Positions 1 through 10,019 are shown, counted from the first letter of the stretch. The stretch is 64,000 bases of DNA from Acidobacteriota bacterium (GCA_003222675.1 QHWT01000045.1:62001-126000), one strand, 5' to 3'. Translations and numbers: made by a program. Notes: generated by a model from the sequence alone, not told the origin.

Positions 1-661
1 ACAACCTTCGGGCGAACGTTGTGGCGCAAGCGATTAGCGCAGACAACCGAGTCGCTCTCGGTCAACTCACAAAGCGACCATCGCATCTCAGCGAATATTC
101 GACGCAGGCGTTCGCCAAAACCCGCCGCAACCCGCGCTCATGCGACAGCAAGAATACAAGCGTTCGTGTGTTCGTCACTGTGATAAATCGAGACGCGCGG
201 CTCGTCACGATGCTAAGGCGGGACACGTTCGAAATCCGTAACGAGGGAAACCGGCAGCCGACTACCGCGATGCCGCCGTCCCGACGAGCTGCACAGTCAG
301 TATCTCCTCGGCTTCGCGCCGCCAGAACGCGACGGCAAGACACATGATATCGACGTCCGAATCACTCGCGGAGGACTGAAGCCGCGCGCGCGAAAGAGTT
401 ACGTCGCGCCGAAAGAGTAACGTCGTTCGAGCCGTAGCGCGCAGCGCTGGGCGGCATCGACATCGTCGATGCCGCTTGCTCACTGCGGACGCGACATCGA
501 CAGGTAAACCCTGCGGCGTTAACGCAAGCGATCCGTTTTCACAAAATCTCGGTCATCAGAAGTGATAGTAGAAATACGATGTCCTTGCCCTGCGAGGTGT
601 TGCTGGACCTCGTCCTCCCGTGAGGTCCAGCACGCCGCGTGTCGGCTCAGCGCCGGCGCGA
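1..661. other. no supported gene
   Basis: I see no convincing coding sequence, RNA or repeat here. The open frames are short, very rich in arginine and serine, and overlap on both strands, which is how shadow frames look in high-GC DNA. The right part is the 3' flank of the leftward ferritin-like gene. Confidence 0.5.
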
Positions 662-1774
662 TCAGGACTTCTTGCGCCGCGCGTTATCGGCATCCGCGGC
701 GAGATCGCGGAGTGCCTCGAAGAACTCCTTCGACTGGCCGATGAACAGACCGTCAGCGGCCAGGGCCGCCGCTGCCTTCATCGCCGCACCTGCCGTTGCC
801 GTGGGCCGAACGATCGAGCACGGCGGAAAGGACTTCCGGAGGAAGGTGCACGGCTCCGGCATGATCAGGCTCTTCTCGAAGAGCTCGTTGGTCGCGAACT
901 GGCCCCCGCCGAGATCCGGGAACACCAGCGACCCGTCCTTCACCGCCGGCGCGTTGCCCGCTTTGTCGTGCCACGTCTGAAAGTGCATCGACTCTGTGGG
1001 TCCGATGCTGAGGAGCACGCGCAGGACCTCGATGTTCGTCACGCGCTGCGCCAGCGCCGGATACAGGCTCGTGCCCCCCTGTTCGATGAACGCGAAGTGA
1101 AAGCCGGCGGTGTTGGCAACCGCCTGGATGTGATTGCTGATGTTGCCCGGAGTGCCCGACTCTGCATCGTTTTTCGGGATGGCCGGATGCTGGCCGGCCG
1201 CGAGCGATGGGATGGCCTGCGGAAACGTCGCGCCAAAATCCGGATTCTGGGTGCTGCGGTATCGCGTCCACCAGCTGGTATCCACCGTCAGACGGAAAAG
1301 GTTCGTGAGACGTCCGACCTGCTGCGCGCCGGTGGCCCTGCTGCCCTGGAGCGTGCGGAACTGATCGAGATCCACGGGTTCGGCGCCTTTCGACTTCAGG
1401 AACGCATTGATGAACGCCCCGTGACTGATCTCGTCATCGGTGTTGTCCGAAATGTACTGGGGCATGTCTTCATCGAGCACCTCGATGGCCGAGCGGTAAC
1501 CCGATTCCGGCGCGTCCTCGCCCGCCAACTCCGCGTACTGCTGCCACAAGTCGGTTTCGATGATCTCGGCCGCGGCGAGGAACCGAAGAATCGCAATGTC
1601 GCCTCTCGTGATTCCGTGGTCATCGTCATCGCGATCGCGGTCACGATCGGCGGCGAAGACATCGGTGCTCCACAGCCCCGGGCTTACTGAAGCGATGCCG
1701 GCCACCAGCACGCCCCCTTCGAGAAATCGACGACGGTTCACCAGATGTCCAGTACCGCTTATTGATCGTTTCAT
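662..1774 (-). CDS. Tat-exported ferritin-like domain protein
   Basis: A 370-residue exported protein of the ferritin-like type seen in secreted or periplasmic proteins. The N-terminus carries a twin-arginine signal (NRRRFLEGG, about residues 12-20) followed by a hydrophobic stretch ending near VFAADRD, then a very acidic/basic linker of D and R. The body is helical and begins with ILRFLAAAEIIETDLWQQYA, the first helix typical of the ferritin_2 family; SHGAFINAF and ESMHFQTWHD supply further E/H pairs that could bind metal. The ATG at 1774 was chosen over the longer open frame (to 2041) because it is preceded by an AGGAG-like site and starts directly with the Tat signal. It stands alone on this strand. 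Fold assignment is fairly sure; substrate and metal content are unknown. Confidence 0.85.
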   Translation of the reverse strand: MKRSISGTGHLVNRRRFLEGGVLVAGIASVSPGLWSTDVFAADRDRDRDDDDHGITRGDIAILRFLAAAEIIETDLWQQYAELAGEDAPESGYRSAIEVLDEDMPQYISDNTDDEISHGAFINAFLKSKGAEPVDLDQFRTLQGSRATGAQQVGRLTNLFRLTVDTSWWTRYRSTQNPDFGATFPQAIPSLAAGQHPAIPKNDAESGTPGNISNHIQAVANTAGFHFAFIEQGGTSLYPALAQRVTNIEVLRVLLSIGPTESMHFQTWHDKAGNAPAVKDGSLVFPDLGGGQFATNELFEKSLIMPEPCTFLRKSFPPCSIVRPTATAGAAMKAAAALAADGLFIGQSKEFFEALRDLAADADNARRKKS

Positions 1775-2298
1775 GGAGCTCTCCTGTTCTTGCTTGTCTA
1801 TCCCGCCGGATGGGAGAGGCGTCGTCCGCTCAGTGCAATTCGCGTTCCCGCAGACGAAACCGCTGCGAGGTGTTCGGGGCTGGAAGGGAGCTGGAAAAAT
1901 CGAGCACGACATGCGCATCGGTGCGCACAAGTGCCTGCGTGTGTTACGTCTTCCACAAACATCGCACCGGTGAAGACGTCCAGCACAATCATGTTCCCGC
2001 GAAACGTGCAGTACGGATGTACGGGATTCAGTGCTGCGCATGCGTACTCCTGGAGGGATAGAGCTTGCAGTCGGTCGGCACTCCTGGAAGTGCTCGAAGC
2101 GCGCGTCGTGGCCGTGTCGCTCGCCGCCGCCCAGTCGTTGGACGGTGGTCCCCTCAGCGACGCTGTTCCCCAGGCGGCTCCATGGCCCCGCGGCCTGGCC
2201 TACACCGTTACGCTTATCGCGACGGTCCTCGCTGCTACGTCGCGATGGTTTGCGTCTCGCGCGACCAGGATGACGCCGCTCCCAGCAGTCGCGGCGGT
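1775..2298. other. no supported gene
   Basis: This holds the 5' flank and presumably the promoter of the leftward ferritin-like gene. The open frames have arginine-rich shadow composition. Some of the right part may be the eroded N-terminal coding region of the TIGR03118-type remnant that follows, but I cannot recognise it. Confidence 0.4.
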
Positions 2299-2531
2299 TC
2301 TTACTCGCTGCGCAGTCTTGTTTCGGATGGATTTGTTACAACGGATCACACGGATCGGACGTCGTGAATTCGTGGGGCATCGTGTTCGCCCCGAACGCTC
2401 CCGTGTGGGTCGCCGACAATCGCACCGGCGTGTCGCTACTGTACGATGGGTTCGGCGACAAGCTGGCGCTGGTCGTCACGATTCCGACGGCGAAGGGTGG
2501 CACGCCGCCAGGCTCTGCTCAAGGAGTGTGA
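2299..2531 (+). pseudogene. remnant of TIGR03118-family protein
   Basis: Two short frames together read like the N-terminal part of a TIGR03118-family exported protein. The first (2299-2358) ends SLVSDGFVTTDHTD, and the second (2361-2531) gives VVNSWGIVFAPNAPVWVADN followed by RTGVSLLYDGFGDK and LVVTIP. The joint near 2356-2360 is explained by loss of one base, since restoring it gives the expected HTDPDVVNSWG. The frame then stops after PPGSAQGV, well before the family's usual length of several hundred residues, so the 3' part is missing. No start codon with a ribosome site is evident. Family recognition rests on the SLVSD...HTDP..VNSWG...W.A.N.TG pattern and is from memory. A dead gene is the most likely reading. 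Confidence 0.55.
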
Positions 2532-2913
2532 CTCTATGAATACGTTTCTCAGCACTACAGGCGGAGTAGCCCGGCGGACGCTGGGTATTTGAAGACGCTG
2601 AGTACCGGCGTGTGGTTGATTTCGCAGAGCGTCGCATGCGGGATCGCAATGGCGGGGGATCTACGGCGAAATCGCCGTAGGTCTGGTCGGTTGCGATAAC
2701 TCTCGTCAAAAATCTTTAAGAAACAGGAATCGACGGCAGGTTCGAATTCCGCGGACCAGTCGTCTTCTGGCGGTTTGCGTGGCACCCAGCGTGGCACCCG
2801 CTGCTGCGTCGTCTGAGGAAACTGCAGGTTTGTCGCGGTGGCTTCATAAACAGTGCGGCCTTTATCGCGAACAACACCCGTAACTCACCTGAAGTGCATG
2901 AAGGAGACCAGCC
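2532..2913. other. intergenic, one hairpin
   Basis: No gene is supported. A perfect 8-bp inverted repeat (CTACGGCG, AAAT, CGCCGTAG; 2661-2680) forms a hairpin without a T-run. Near 2777-2800 there is a short tandem GTGGCACCC...GTGGCACCC; a similar tandem occurs near 17107-17125 in the flank of the DoxX gene. The right end is the upstream region of the transposase remnant, with an AAGGAGA site at 2901-2907. Confidence 0.45.
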
Positions 2914-3774
2914 ATGCCGAAGAATATCAGCAGTACCGCGACAAGGACAGCGACATAGGGAGTCGGCACGGCGCAGGGGGCAATGACGGCGCGGCGTCGG
3001 TCACGCCCCGGTATGAGGCGGTGGTGGGCTGGATGTCGGGGATCGTCAGAGCCACTATTGCATGGTGGATCTCAACGGCGACGTGGTGACTGGCGGGATG
3101 GTGAACACCAAGGACGCAGCGTTCCGGATGCTCTTCGAGGGGAAGGGCGCATGCGCATCGCGCTGGAAGCGGGCGCGCATTCGCCGTGGGTTAGTCGACG
3201 CCTCGGCGCGCTGGACCGTGAGGTCTTGGTGGCCAATCCGCGGAAGCTGCGCCTGATTGCGGAAAGCGATGCGAAACACGATCGTGCGGATGCCCAGTTA
3301 TTGGCGCGCCTCGCGCATGTCGGACCGGCGCTGCTCTCACCCATTCATTCGCGGTCGGCCGGACCGAGATCGATCTCACGATGATCCGCGCCCGTGAGGT
3401 GGCCGTCCAGACGCGCACGAAGATCGTGAACGCGGTGCGTGGCATGGTGAAGTCCACAGGCCACCGGTTACCGCCCTCGTCCACGGTGACATTTGCGCGC
3501 AAGGCCACCGAGGTCTGTCCGGCGGTGTTGCAGCCTGCGTTGGTGCCGCTGATCCGCTTGATCCAGACCTTAACCGACGAGATCGAGGCGTACGATCGGT
3601 TGGTCGTCGAAACCGCGCGCGTGTATCCCGAGACGCAGGCGATTCAGACTATTCATGGTGTCGGGGCCCTGACCGCCGTGGCTTTCGTCCTGGTGCTAAA
3701 CAACGACGGGCAGCGCTTCAAGCGGGACTCCGCCCTGCGCCGCTGGGGCCTGTCCTTAGCCAGTCACGGATGAG
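2914..3774 (+). pseudogene. degenerate IS110-family transposase
   Basis: A dead DEDD transposase. Pieces in different frames line up in the order of an IS110/IS1111 transposase. The start is MPKNIS (ATG 2914, behind AAGGAGA). It continues with RYEAVVG, then LDVGDRQSHYCMVDLNGDVV, where the family has its first catalytic Asp, then NTKDAAFRMLFEGKG. In another frame come LEAGAHSPWVSRRL, VANPRKLRLIAESDAKHDR and DAQLLARLAHVGPALLSPI. In a third come MIRAREVAVQTRTKIVNAVR and TIHGVGALTAVAFVLVL. At least four frame changes or stops are needed to connect them. The C-terminal part after RFKRDSALRRWGLSL is missing, including the conserved serine region of family members. No terminal repeats were found, as is common for IS110 elements. 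The copy cannot move by itself. Confidence 0.85.
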
Positions 3775-3988
3775 CAATGTCGGAGGCGCGGCTTATTTGC
3801 GGCCAACGGATTTCCACGTTCTCGACGGTGCTCGGTTTTCTTATGATATAACCTCATTCAATTCGCTTCTGCGTTACGTCACGGTTGCAGAAGTGCTTCG
3901 CCAATCTCCCGTCGACCAACTTTATACGTCTGCCGGCGCGTCGAATAAGTCCGTCCGGCTTTAACTAGTTATCTGTGGGGACTGCGCC

Positions 3989-6541
3989 ATGCAGAGGAGC
4001 GTCAGCGCGACACTCTGGCAAACTGGTTCGTGGCTTCGAATGTTTCTGACGCGGGCGAGACGCTGGGGCTTGCCGGTGGCGATTGTCTTCACGCCGATCG
4101 TACTCGGCGCGCAAATCGACATACTTACGAATAGATACGATCAGCAGCGCTCGGGGACGAATCTCCGTGAGACAACGCTGACGGTCGGAAACGTCAACTC
4201 CAGCCGGTTCGGAAAGCTCTACTCCTACCCGGTCGACGGTCCGGTGTACGCCCAGCCACTGTACATTTCAGGTTTGACGATCAAAGGCGCTGTACGGAAC
4301 GTACTCTACGTCGCCACGATGCATGACAAGGTGTACGCGTTCGACGCCGGCAATCCATCGTCGGTGCCGCTCTGGATGACGGACTTCACTCGCCCGCCAT
4401 CGATTACACCCGTACCGATCACGGACATCGTGCCGATGAGTGGGGGGAATATCATCGGGAACATCGGGATCCAGGGCACGCCCGTGATAGACCAGGCGAC
4501 CCACACGATCTATCTGGTCGCACGTACCAAGGAAAACGGAGAGTACGTGCAGCGGTTGCACGCCCTCGACATCATTTCGGGAGGTGAGCGCCCCGGAAGT
4601 CCGGTGGAAATCAGTGGTTCGGTGCCTGGAACCGCCGCCGACTCCACAGTCATCGACGGGACACGCGTCGTCACGTTCGACCCGCTGGTGCAGGTCCAGC
4701 GGACCGGACTCGCGTTGACGAACGGCGTCGTCCTGATCGGCTGGGCCGCGCACGAGGATGTGACGCCGAGTCATGGTTGGATCATGGGCTTCGACGCGAC
4801 AACACTCGCCCGCGTCGCCATCGTTGCCGTCACGCCAGACGCGTACTTAGGCGGCATCTGGCAGGGAGGGCGAGCTCCGGCAGTCGATTCTGCCGGCAAT
4901 GCTTACTTCGCGACCGGCAATGGGAAGTGGGATGGCACCCGGAATTTCGGTGACTCGCTGATGAAGTTTCAGGTCGCCCGAACCGGGTTGACGCTGCTCG
5001 ATTACTTCACACCCGGCAACGAAGTCACTCTGAGCGCGAACGACGATGACCTGAGCGGATCCGGTTTCACACTCCTGCCCGGGACGAATCTGCTCTTGGG
5101 TGGCGGAAAGGAGGGCGTGCTCTATCTGCTCGACGCGAACAATCTCGGCAAGAAAGTGCCGAGCGACACGCAAATTGTTCAGAAGATTCCGGTCAACGGC
5201 GGGCATGTGATGGGTGGTCCCGTTTACTGGAACTCCGCGAGCGCCGGGCCGCTTATCTATAACTGGTCGGAATTAGACGTGCTCATCGCCTATCGCTTCA
5301 GCAACGGACGTCTGGTGACGTCCCCGTACGCCCAGGGTAGCGTCATATCACCAGGGCACCCGGGAGGGTCTCTTACGCTGTCTGCCCGCGGGGCTGCCGC
5401 GAACACTGGTATCGTGTGGGCCTCGATGCCGTCGTTTGGCGATGCGAGGCATAGTCTCGCGGCCGGAATCCTGCGCGCTTTCAACGCCGAAACCTTGGCC
5501 GAGATCTGGAACAGCAATCAGGTTGCTTCGCGCGATCGGGTCGGCAATCTAATGAAGTTCGTCCCACCCGTCGTTGCGAATGGCAAGGTGTATTTGCCAA
5601 ACCACGACAACGCCGTCCAGGTCTATGGCCTGCTGCCGCCAAACTTCAGCGTCAACATTGCGCCCGCAGCACAGACCGTCGCTCCCGGAAGGACCGCCAC
5701 GTATTCCGTCACGGTGACTATGCAATCCGGGTTCACTGGGCAGGTGAGCCTTAGCGGCATTGGTGGCCCTCCCGGAACAACGTTATCGTTTAATCCTCAA
5801 CTACTCCCCGGACCTGGCACGGCCACGATGACTGTCAAGATTCCGTCCGGCACGGCCGCGGGAAGTTTCACTCTCGCAGTGACGGGAACGAGTGGTGCGG
5901 CGGCGGTTCGTTCTGCGAATCCAGTCACCATCACCGTCGCGTCGACGACCGGGGCAGTCGGCGCCATCGGGATCAATTTCATCGGGACGAGCACGGCGAC
6001 GATGGCGGCCTCGGAGTCGGCGGGCGCGATCGCGCAATCGCATTGGAACAATGCGGCTGGCGCCGCGAGCGGAACCGCCCTGGCACTCGTTGACGGCAGC
6101 GGCGCGACGACGGGCGCCCGCGTGACATGGAACGCAAACAGCGGGTGGAGCACACCGATCACCGACGCCGCCGGGAACGCCCGGATGATGAAGGGGTATC
6201 TGGACACGACCAGCACATCGTCGACGACCGTGAACGTGACCGGTCTGACGTCACGCGCCTATGACATTTACGTGTACGCCGACGGCGCGAACGGCACGCA
6301 TGAGCGGTCGGGCGCTTATACGATCAGCGGCGCCGGCATCACCCCGACGACGATCGCCGCGATCGATGCCGCCAGCACGAATTTTTCGACGACGTTTATC
6401 CCAGCAAAAAACGGTGCCGGCAATTACGTGAAGTTCACGATTACTGCCGGTACGTTTACGGTGACCGCCGTGCCAGCGGCAGCCGACTCGACGACGCGGC
6501 GCGCGCCGGTGAACGGAATCCAGATCGTCCCGTTGCAGTAA
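3989..6541 (+). CDS. secreted PQQ-like beta-propeller protein with C-terminal jelly-roll-type domain
   Basis: An 850-residue secreted protein. A long N-terminal signal has its hydrophobic core at about residues 27-40 and ends near VLGAQ. An internal Met at residue 18 (4040) would give a more usual signal length, so the start is uncertain. Residues about 45-545 form a PQQ-type beta-propeller (NVLYVATMHDKVYAFDAGNP, GIQGTPVIDQATHTIYLVAR, LGGGKEGVLYLLDANN, VANGKVYLPNHDNAVQVYG). Residues about 552-648 are an Ig-like sandwich (FSVNIAPAAQTVAPGRTATY). Residues 652-850 make a beta-rich domain (IGINFIGTSTATM, YDIYVYADGAN, NGIQIVPLQ) that resembles carbohydrate-binding jelly rolls but that I cannot name. 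Without catalytic motifs it is more likely a binding or structural surface protein than a dehydrogenase. It precedes a polysaccharide gene set. Confidence 0.85.
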   Translation: MQRSVSATLWQTGSWLRMFLTRARRWGLPVAIVFTPIVLGAQIDILTNRYDQQRSGTNLRETTLTVGNVNSSRFGKLYSYPVDGPVYAQPLYISGLTIKGAVRNVLYVATMHDKVYAFDAGNPSSVPLWMTDFTRPPSITPVPITDIVPMSGGNIIGNIGIQGTPVIDQATHTIYLVARTKENGEYVQRLHALDIISGGERPGSPVEISGSVPGTAADSTVIDGTRVVTFDPLVQVQRTGLALTNGVVLIGWAAHEDVTPSHGWIMGFDATTLARVAIVAVTPDAYLGGIWQGGRAPAVDSAGNAYFATGNGKWDGTRNFGDSLMKFQVARTGLTLLDYFTPGNEVTLSANDDDLSGSGFTLLPGTNLLLGGGKEGVLYLLDANNLGKKVPSDTQIVQKIPVNGGHVMGGPVYWNSASAGPLIYNWSELDVLIAYRFSNGRLVTSPYAQGSVISPGHPGGSLTLSARGAAANTGIVWASMPSFGDARHSLAAGILRAFNAETLAEIWNSNQVASRDRVGNLMKFVPPVVANGKVYLPNHDNAVQVYGLLPPNFSVNIAPAAQTVAPGRTATYSVTVTMQSGFTGQVSLSGIGGPPGTTLSFNPQLLPGPGTATMTVKIPSGTAAGSFTLAVTGTSGAAAVRSANPVTITVASTTGAVGAIGINFIGTSTATMAASESAGAIAQSHWNNAAGAASGTALALVDGSGATTGARVTWNANSGWSTPITDAAGNARMMKGYLDTTSTSSTTVNVTGLTSRAYDIYVYADGANGTHERSGAYTISGAGITPTTIAAIDAASTNFSTTFIPAKNGAGNYVKFTITAGTFTVTAVPAAADSTTRRAPVNGIQIVPLQ

Positions 6542-6844
6542 CGAACCTCCAGACGACCCTGCATGAATGATGTTCCCATCGGTTCAGGTTTTCGGCCGAT
6601 CGTCGCGGTGTGGCCGCGGTAAGCAAAAGATCTGACTTCGTCCGTACTCGCGGAAGGCACCTCAGTTCCATGCGATGCAAAGCAGTTCCAGATTCCCCCG
6701 CAGGAAGACGCGTGACCCGCACGAATGACCGGTCGTCGCGCTTCTCATCAGGAAAGGCATCAGGTTTGCTGTAGGGCTCGACGTGAACCACGCATCAGGA
6801 GTACGGCCCACTGGCAAGTTTCTCGGTCGGTGCTGCTGTCTCCG
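6542..6844. other. intergenic, no supported gene
   Basis: Separates the propeller protein from the flippase. I see no clear terminator or gene. The upstream extension of the flippase frame (from 6725) lacks a family match. Confidence 0.4.
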
Positions 6845-8419
6845 ATGAGCGCGCCACACGACCCGAAGATCTGGGGACCGCCAGATCCGCCTCTTCAGCT
6901 GATTGCTCGCAACCTTACCACGCGCTACCTCGCCATCCTCGTGGACGGCGCGCTCGGCCTCGTGCTGCTGCCGTTCAATGTGTCGCATCTGGGAACGTCC
7001 GCTTACGGTCTGTGGGCGCTCACTACGTCCGTCACGTGGTATTTCGGCGTGCTCGATCTCGGCTACGGAAGCGCGCTGGTGAAGTTCACCGCGCAATATC
7101 GGGCGCTGCGCGACCGCATTGCCTTGAATGAGATCGTCAGCACTCTGGCGCTGGTATTCGCCGGGATCGGCGCCCTGTGCTTCGCCGTCACAGCGCTACT
7201 AGCGTGGCGGGTCGACTGGCTCTTCAACATCGACCCCGGCCAGACCAGGACAGCCCAACTCCTGCTGCTCACGGTTGGTGCGTACCTCAGTATCCGTTTT
7301 CCGCTCAGTGTATTCGGCGCGGTGGTACTTGGCTTCCAGCGGTACTACCTCAACAACATTGCCAGCATGGCGGTAAGCCTGATGATTGCGGCAGTGAATG
7401 TCGCCGTCCTGAGCAGCGGCCACGGTCTGGTCGCGCTGGTAGCATCGACCACAGCCGTGCGGTTGTTGTCGCTCGCCGTGTTCGTGTGGAATGCCTACCG
7501 GGCGTTTCCCGGCCTCAACGTCCGCCCGGCGTTGTTTCGTCGAGCGCGTCTCCATGAAGTCACAGGTTTCAGCGTCTACATGTTCGTGCTCGATATTGCG
7601 GCAAAGCTGAATTATTCGTCGGACAACATGGTGATCGGTGCGATGCTCAACACGACCGCCGTCGCGGTGTACACCGTCGGCCTGAGGCTGTCACAAGTTG
7701 CTCAAAACCTCACGAATCAGTTGAGCGCCGCGCTGTTTCCCAATGTCGTCGACAGCGATGCCGCGCAGCGTCACGACCGGCTGCGGACGATCATGGTGCA
7801 GGGGACAAAACTCTCGCTTGCTCTGGCCGCGCCGCTGTGCCTCGGCCTGATCACCATGGCGGGTCCCCTCATCCACAGCTGGGTCGGCCCTCGATTCTCG
7901 GCGGGCGTTCTGCCGGCGCGTATTCTCCTGCTCGTCGTACTGGTGCGCATCAGTACGTCTTCGGCGAACCTGATACTCAAAGGCGCCGGTCAGCACAAGC
8001 TTCTGACATACACCAACGTCGCAACGGCGGCAGTAAACGTGCTGTTGAGTATTCTCCTGGTGCGTCCGTTGGGGTTGACGGGCGTGGCCCTCGGCACCCT
8101 GATTCCGGTCAGCGTCTCGACTGTGGCCGTCATCTATCCGGCCGCGTGCCGGCGCGTGGGCCTGCCCCTGACGTATCCTTTCGCGCACGGCATCTGGCCT
8201 GCGCTGTGGCCCGCTGCGGTGATGGTAGCGCTGCTGGTGCTTGCACGCCCTCTACTTGCACATGGTTTGCTGCCGGTGGCGCTGCACCTTGCCGTGGGAG
8301 GTCTCGTTTACACGATATTGTTCGTGAGCATCGCCATGAACGCGGACGAACGACGCCTCTACTGGACGCGGGCGCGCGCCCTCCTCGCTCGCCAGCGGCA
8401 GACACCCGCGGCCGCGTAG
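6845..8419 (+). CDS. polysaccharide flippase (Wzx/MATE-like membrane protein)
   Basis: A 524-residue polytopic inner-membrane protein of the polysaccharide-biosynthesis (MOP/Wzx) exporter type, expected to move lipid-linked repeat units across the membrane. About 12 hydrophobic segments alternate with short loops. The N-terminus reads LTTRYLAILVDGALGLVLLP, then HLGTSAYGLWALT and FGVLDLGYGSALVKFTAQYR, the last being the conserved LDLG.G...L..Y signature of the family. The ATG at 6845 (MSAPHDPK) was chosen because homologues begin just before the first helix; the 40 extra residues of the longer frame look non-coding. No good Shine-Dalgarno is visible. It is followed 17 bp away by a convergent GT2 gene and more glycosyltransferases, in keeping with a surface-glycan locus. 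Substrate unknown. Confidence 0.85.
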   Translation: MSAPHDPKIWGPPDPPLQLIARNLTTRYLAILVDGALGLVLLPFNVSHLGTSAYGLWALTTSVTWYFGVLDLGYGSALVKFTAQYRALRDRIALNEIVSTLALVFAGIGALCFAVTALLAWRVDWLFNIDPGQTRTAQLLLLTVGAYLSIRFPLSVFGAVVLGFQRYYLNNIASMAVSLMIAAVNVAVLSSGHGLVALVASTTAVRLLSLAVFVWNAYRAFPGLNVRPALFRRARLHEVTGFSVYMFVLDIAAKLNYSSDNMVIGAMLNTTAVAVYTVGLRLSQVAQNLTNQLSAALFPNVVDSDAAQRHDRLRTIMVQGTKLSLALAAPLCLGLITMAGPLIHSWVGPRFSAGVLPARILLLVVLVRISTSSANLILKGAGQHKLLTYTNVATAAVNVLLSILLVRPLGLTGVALGTLIPVSVSTVAVIYPAACRRVGLPLTYPFAHGIWPALWPAAVMVALLVLARPLLAHGLLPVALHLAVGGLVYTILFVSIAMNADERRLYWTRARALLARQRQTPAAA

Positions 8420-8436
8420 GCTGCGGCCGACGAGGG

Positions 8437-9444
8437 TCAGGTAACGAGCTTCGAAGGAGCGCGCTGCGCAGCACTCCGAAGCCTATACCTGCTCACGAAC
8501 TGCTTGATGCGAGACACGTGCTTCCCGTAGATGAAGCCTGCGAGATCCCACCAGGCGAGCTCGTTCTTGAAGACCCGCGCCGGCTCGCGACATGTGAAAA
8601 GCAGCCTGATGTTGTCAATCGCGCCGCGGAACGCCACACCAACTAGATAGCGCGGCACGCCCAGCAGATAGGGGACCGGAGCGGGCCGCCGCCGGTCGAG
8701 CACGCCAAGCGATACCCCGCGCCAGAAGCACCATCGGCGGAAATACCGTTTCGTCAACCGTTCCGGAAACACGAAGTGATAGATGATCAAGTCGGGGCGA
8801 TAGAAGCCTCGCGCGCCGGCTTCGAGCAGACGGGCGAACATGTCATCGTCTTCACAGGCGAGCAGGCGACCGCCCGGTGTTCGCCCTAGATCCACGGCGT
8901 ACGGGCCAACACGATCGAGCACGCGGCGACGGATCACCGCGTTTCCTCCCATCAGCATCCCATCGAACCCGGGTTCGCCGAATTGCTTGATGAGCGCGCC
9001 TGACTCGGACCAGCCGATTGCCGACCGATATGACGAACCGACCCAGCCGGGGCGTTCCGCGCCCCACCGCGGAAGATATGGGCCCCCAATGAAGTCCGTG
9101 CTCGCGTCCTGAAACGCATCGGCGATTGTCGTCAGCCAGCGGCGATCGACTTCCTCGTCGTCATCGACCATCGCGACCACGTCACCGTGAGTTGCCGCTA
9201 TCCCGGCATTCAGCGCGTGAGAGCGCCCTGGTCGCATTTCGTAGACGTATTGCAGGCGTCGCTCGAACGTCGGTATGAATGATTCGACGACATCGCGGGT
9301 ATCGTCGGTCGACTGATTGTCGACGACGGTTATGCCGACGTCGAGCGCGTCGGTCTGGTCCGCTGCGAGCAGGCTCAAGAGCGTTCGCGGCAGCAGCCAG
9401 CCTCGGTTGTAGGTTGGAATTACAACATCTAATCGCATCTTCAC
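8437..9444 (-). CDS. glycosyltransferase family 2
   Basis: A 335-residue GT-A fold glycosyltransferase. It starts RLDVVIPTYNRGWLLPRTLL, the nucleotide-sugar binding strand, followed by VVDNQSTDDT and VAMVDDDEEVDRRW, where the DDD supplies the DXD-type metal/nucleotide site. RLLACEDDDMFARLLEAGA is the acceptor-side ED.D motif. The C-terminal part (KRYFRRWCFWRGVSLG) contains an aromatic-basic segment that could sit on the membrane. The rightward GT2 at 11955 shares the same segment (KKQYFRRWYYWHGISRA), so the two are probably paralogues. ATG 9444 and 9438 are both possible. Its role in building a surface glycan is inferred from the adjacent flippase; donor and acceptor are unknown. Confidence 0.9.
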   Translation of the reverse strand: MKMRLDVVIPTYNRGWLLPRTLLSLLAADQTDALDVGITVVDNQSTDDTRDVVESFIPTFERRLQYVYEMRPGRSHALNAGIAATHGDVVAMVDDDEEVDRRWLTTIADAFQDASTDFIGGPYLPRWGAERPGWVGSSYRSAIGWSESGALIKQFGEPGFDGMLMGGNAVIRRRVLDRVGPYAVDLGRTPGGRLLACEDDDMFARLLEAGARGFYRPDLIIYHFVFPERLTKRYFRRWCFWRGVSLGVLDRRRPAPVPYLLGVPRYLVGVAFRGAIDNIRLLFTCREPARVFKNELAWWDLAGFIYGKHVSRIKQFVSRYRLRSAAQRAPSKLVT

Positions 9445-9483
9445 CGGGACACCGACTGTTCAACAGAGTGCACTCCAACCGGT

Positions 9484-9779
9484 GCGGGCGACGTCCTGTA
9501 CGCCGACGGGCACGTCGAGCTCCACGAGCGTGTGCAGGTCATTGGCGGCGCGCTCCAATGAGTTGTGGCCACCGATCAATTCGAACGGTGACGTTAGCGC
9601 TTCGTCCTGGGCAGTACACGGCAGACGGCGTCCAGCGGATCGCCGCGGCTGTACGTGCTCACGACGACAGAAGCACGCGGCCGCTCGACTGCCACTGCGG
9701 CATATGCGTATTGAGCGCGGTCGTCGGGAAACAGATGACTAGTGTAGAAATGGCGACGTCCGCGCCCATCCGCCACCAA
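9484..9779 (-). pseudogene. possible GT2 glycosyltransferase remnant
   Basis: A short leftward frame ends with RPRASVVVSTYSRGDPLDAV, very like the first strand and helix of a GT2 enzyme. Directly after it, in the next frame, comes QDEALTSPFELIGGHNSLER, which resembles the second strand of the same fold (normally ..PFELIVVDNNS..). That would put a frameshift near 9597. The rest of the enzyme is absent. The remaining DNA between 9445 and 10019 shows nothing else I can support. The match is short and from memory, so this is tentative. Confidence 0.3.
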
Positions 9780-10019
9780 ACAGCAGAGGCCATGCCAGAT
9801 CGAGGCCCGCGACGTATTGTGAGTGCGTCACGCGCCGTCTTCTCTGTTCGCGTGCCCGCGGCTGAGAAAGCCGGCGCTACAGGTTGAGGAGAGTACTTCC
9901 TAAATTCAGCATTCGGATTACGGCCGCGCTTTTAGGTCGGTCGGCGATTTACGTCCTACCGCGGGCGGACGTCACGTATCTCCGAAGGGCATACGTGTTG
10001 CCATCACATCGTACCTAAG

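Noticed and set aside
620-1690. 356-codon rightward frame
   Set aside because: Antisense shadow of the Tat/ferritin-like gene; arginine-rich composition and no motif.
3770-3964. 64-codon frame after the transposase relic
   Set aside because: No ribosome site, no family match and a composition change only; could be chance in an AT-richer stretch.
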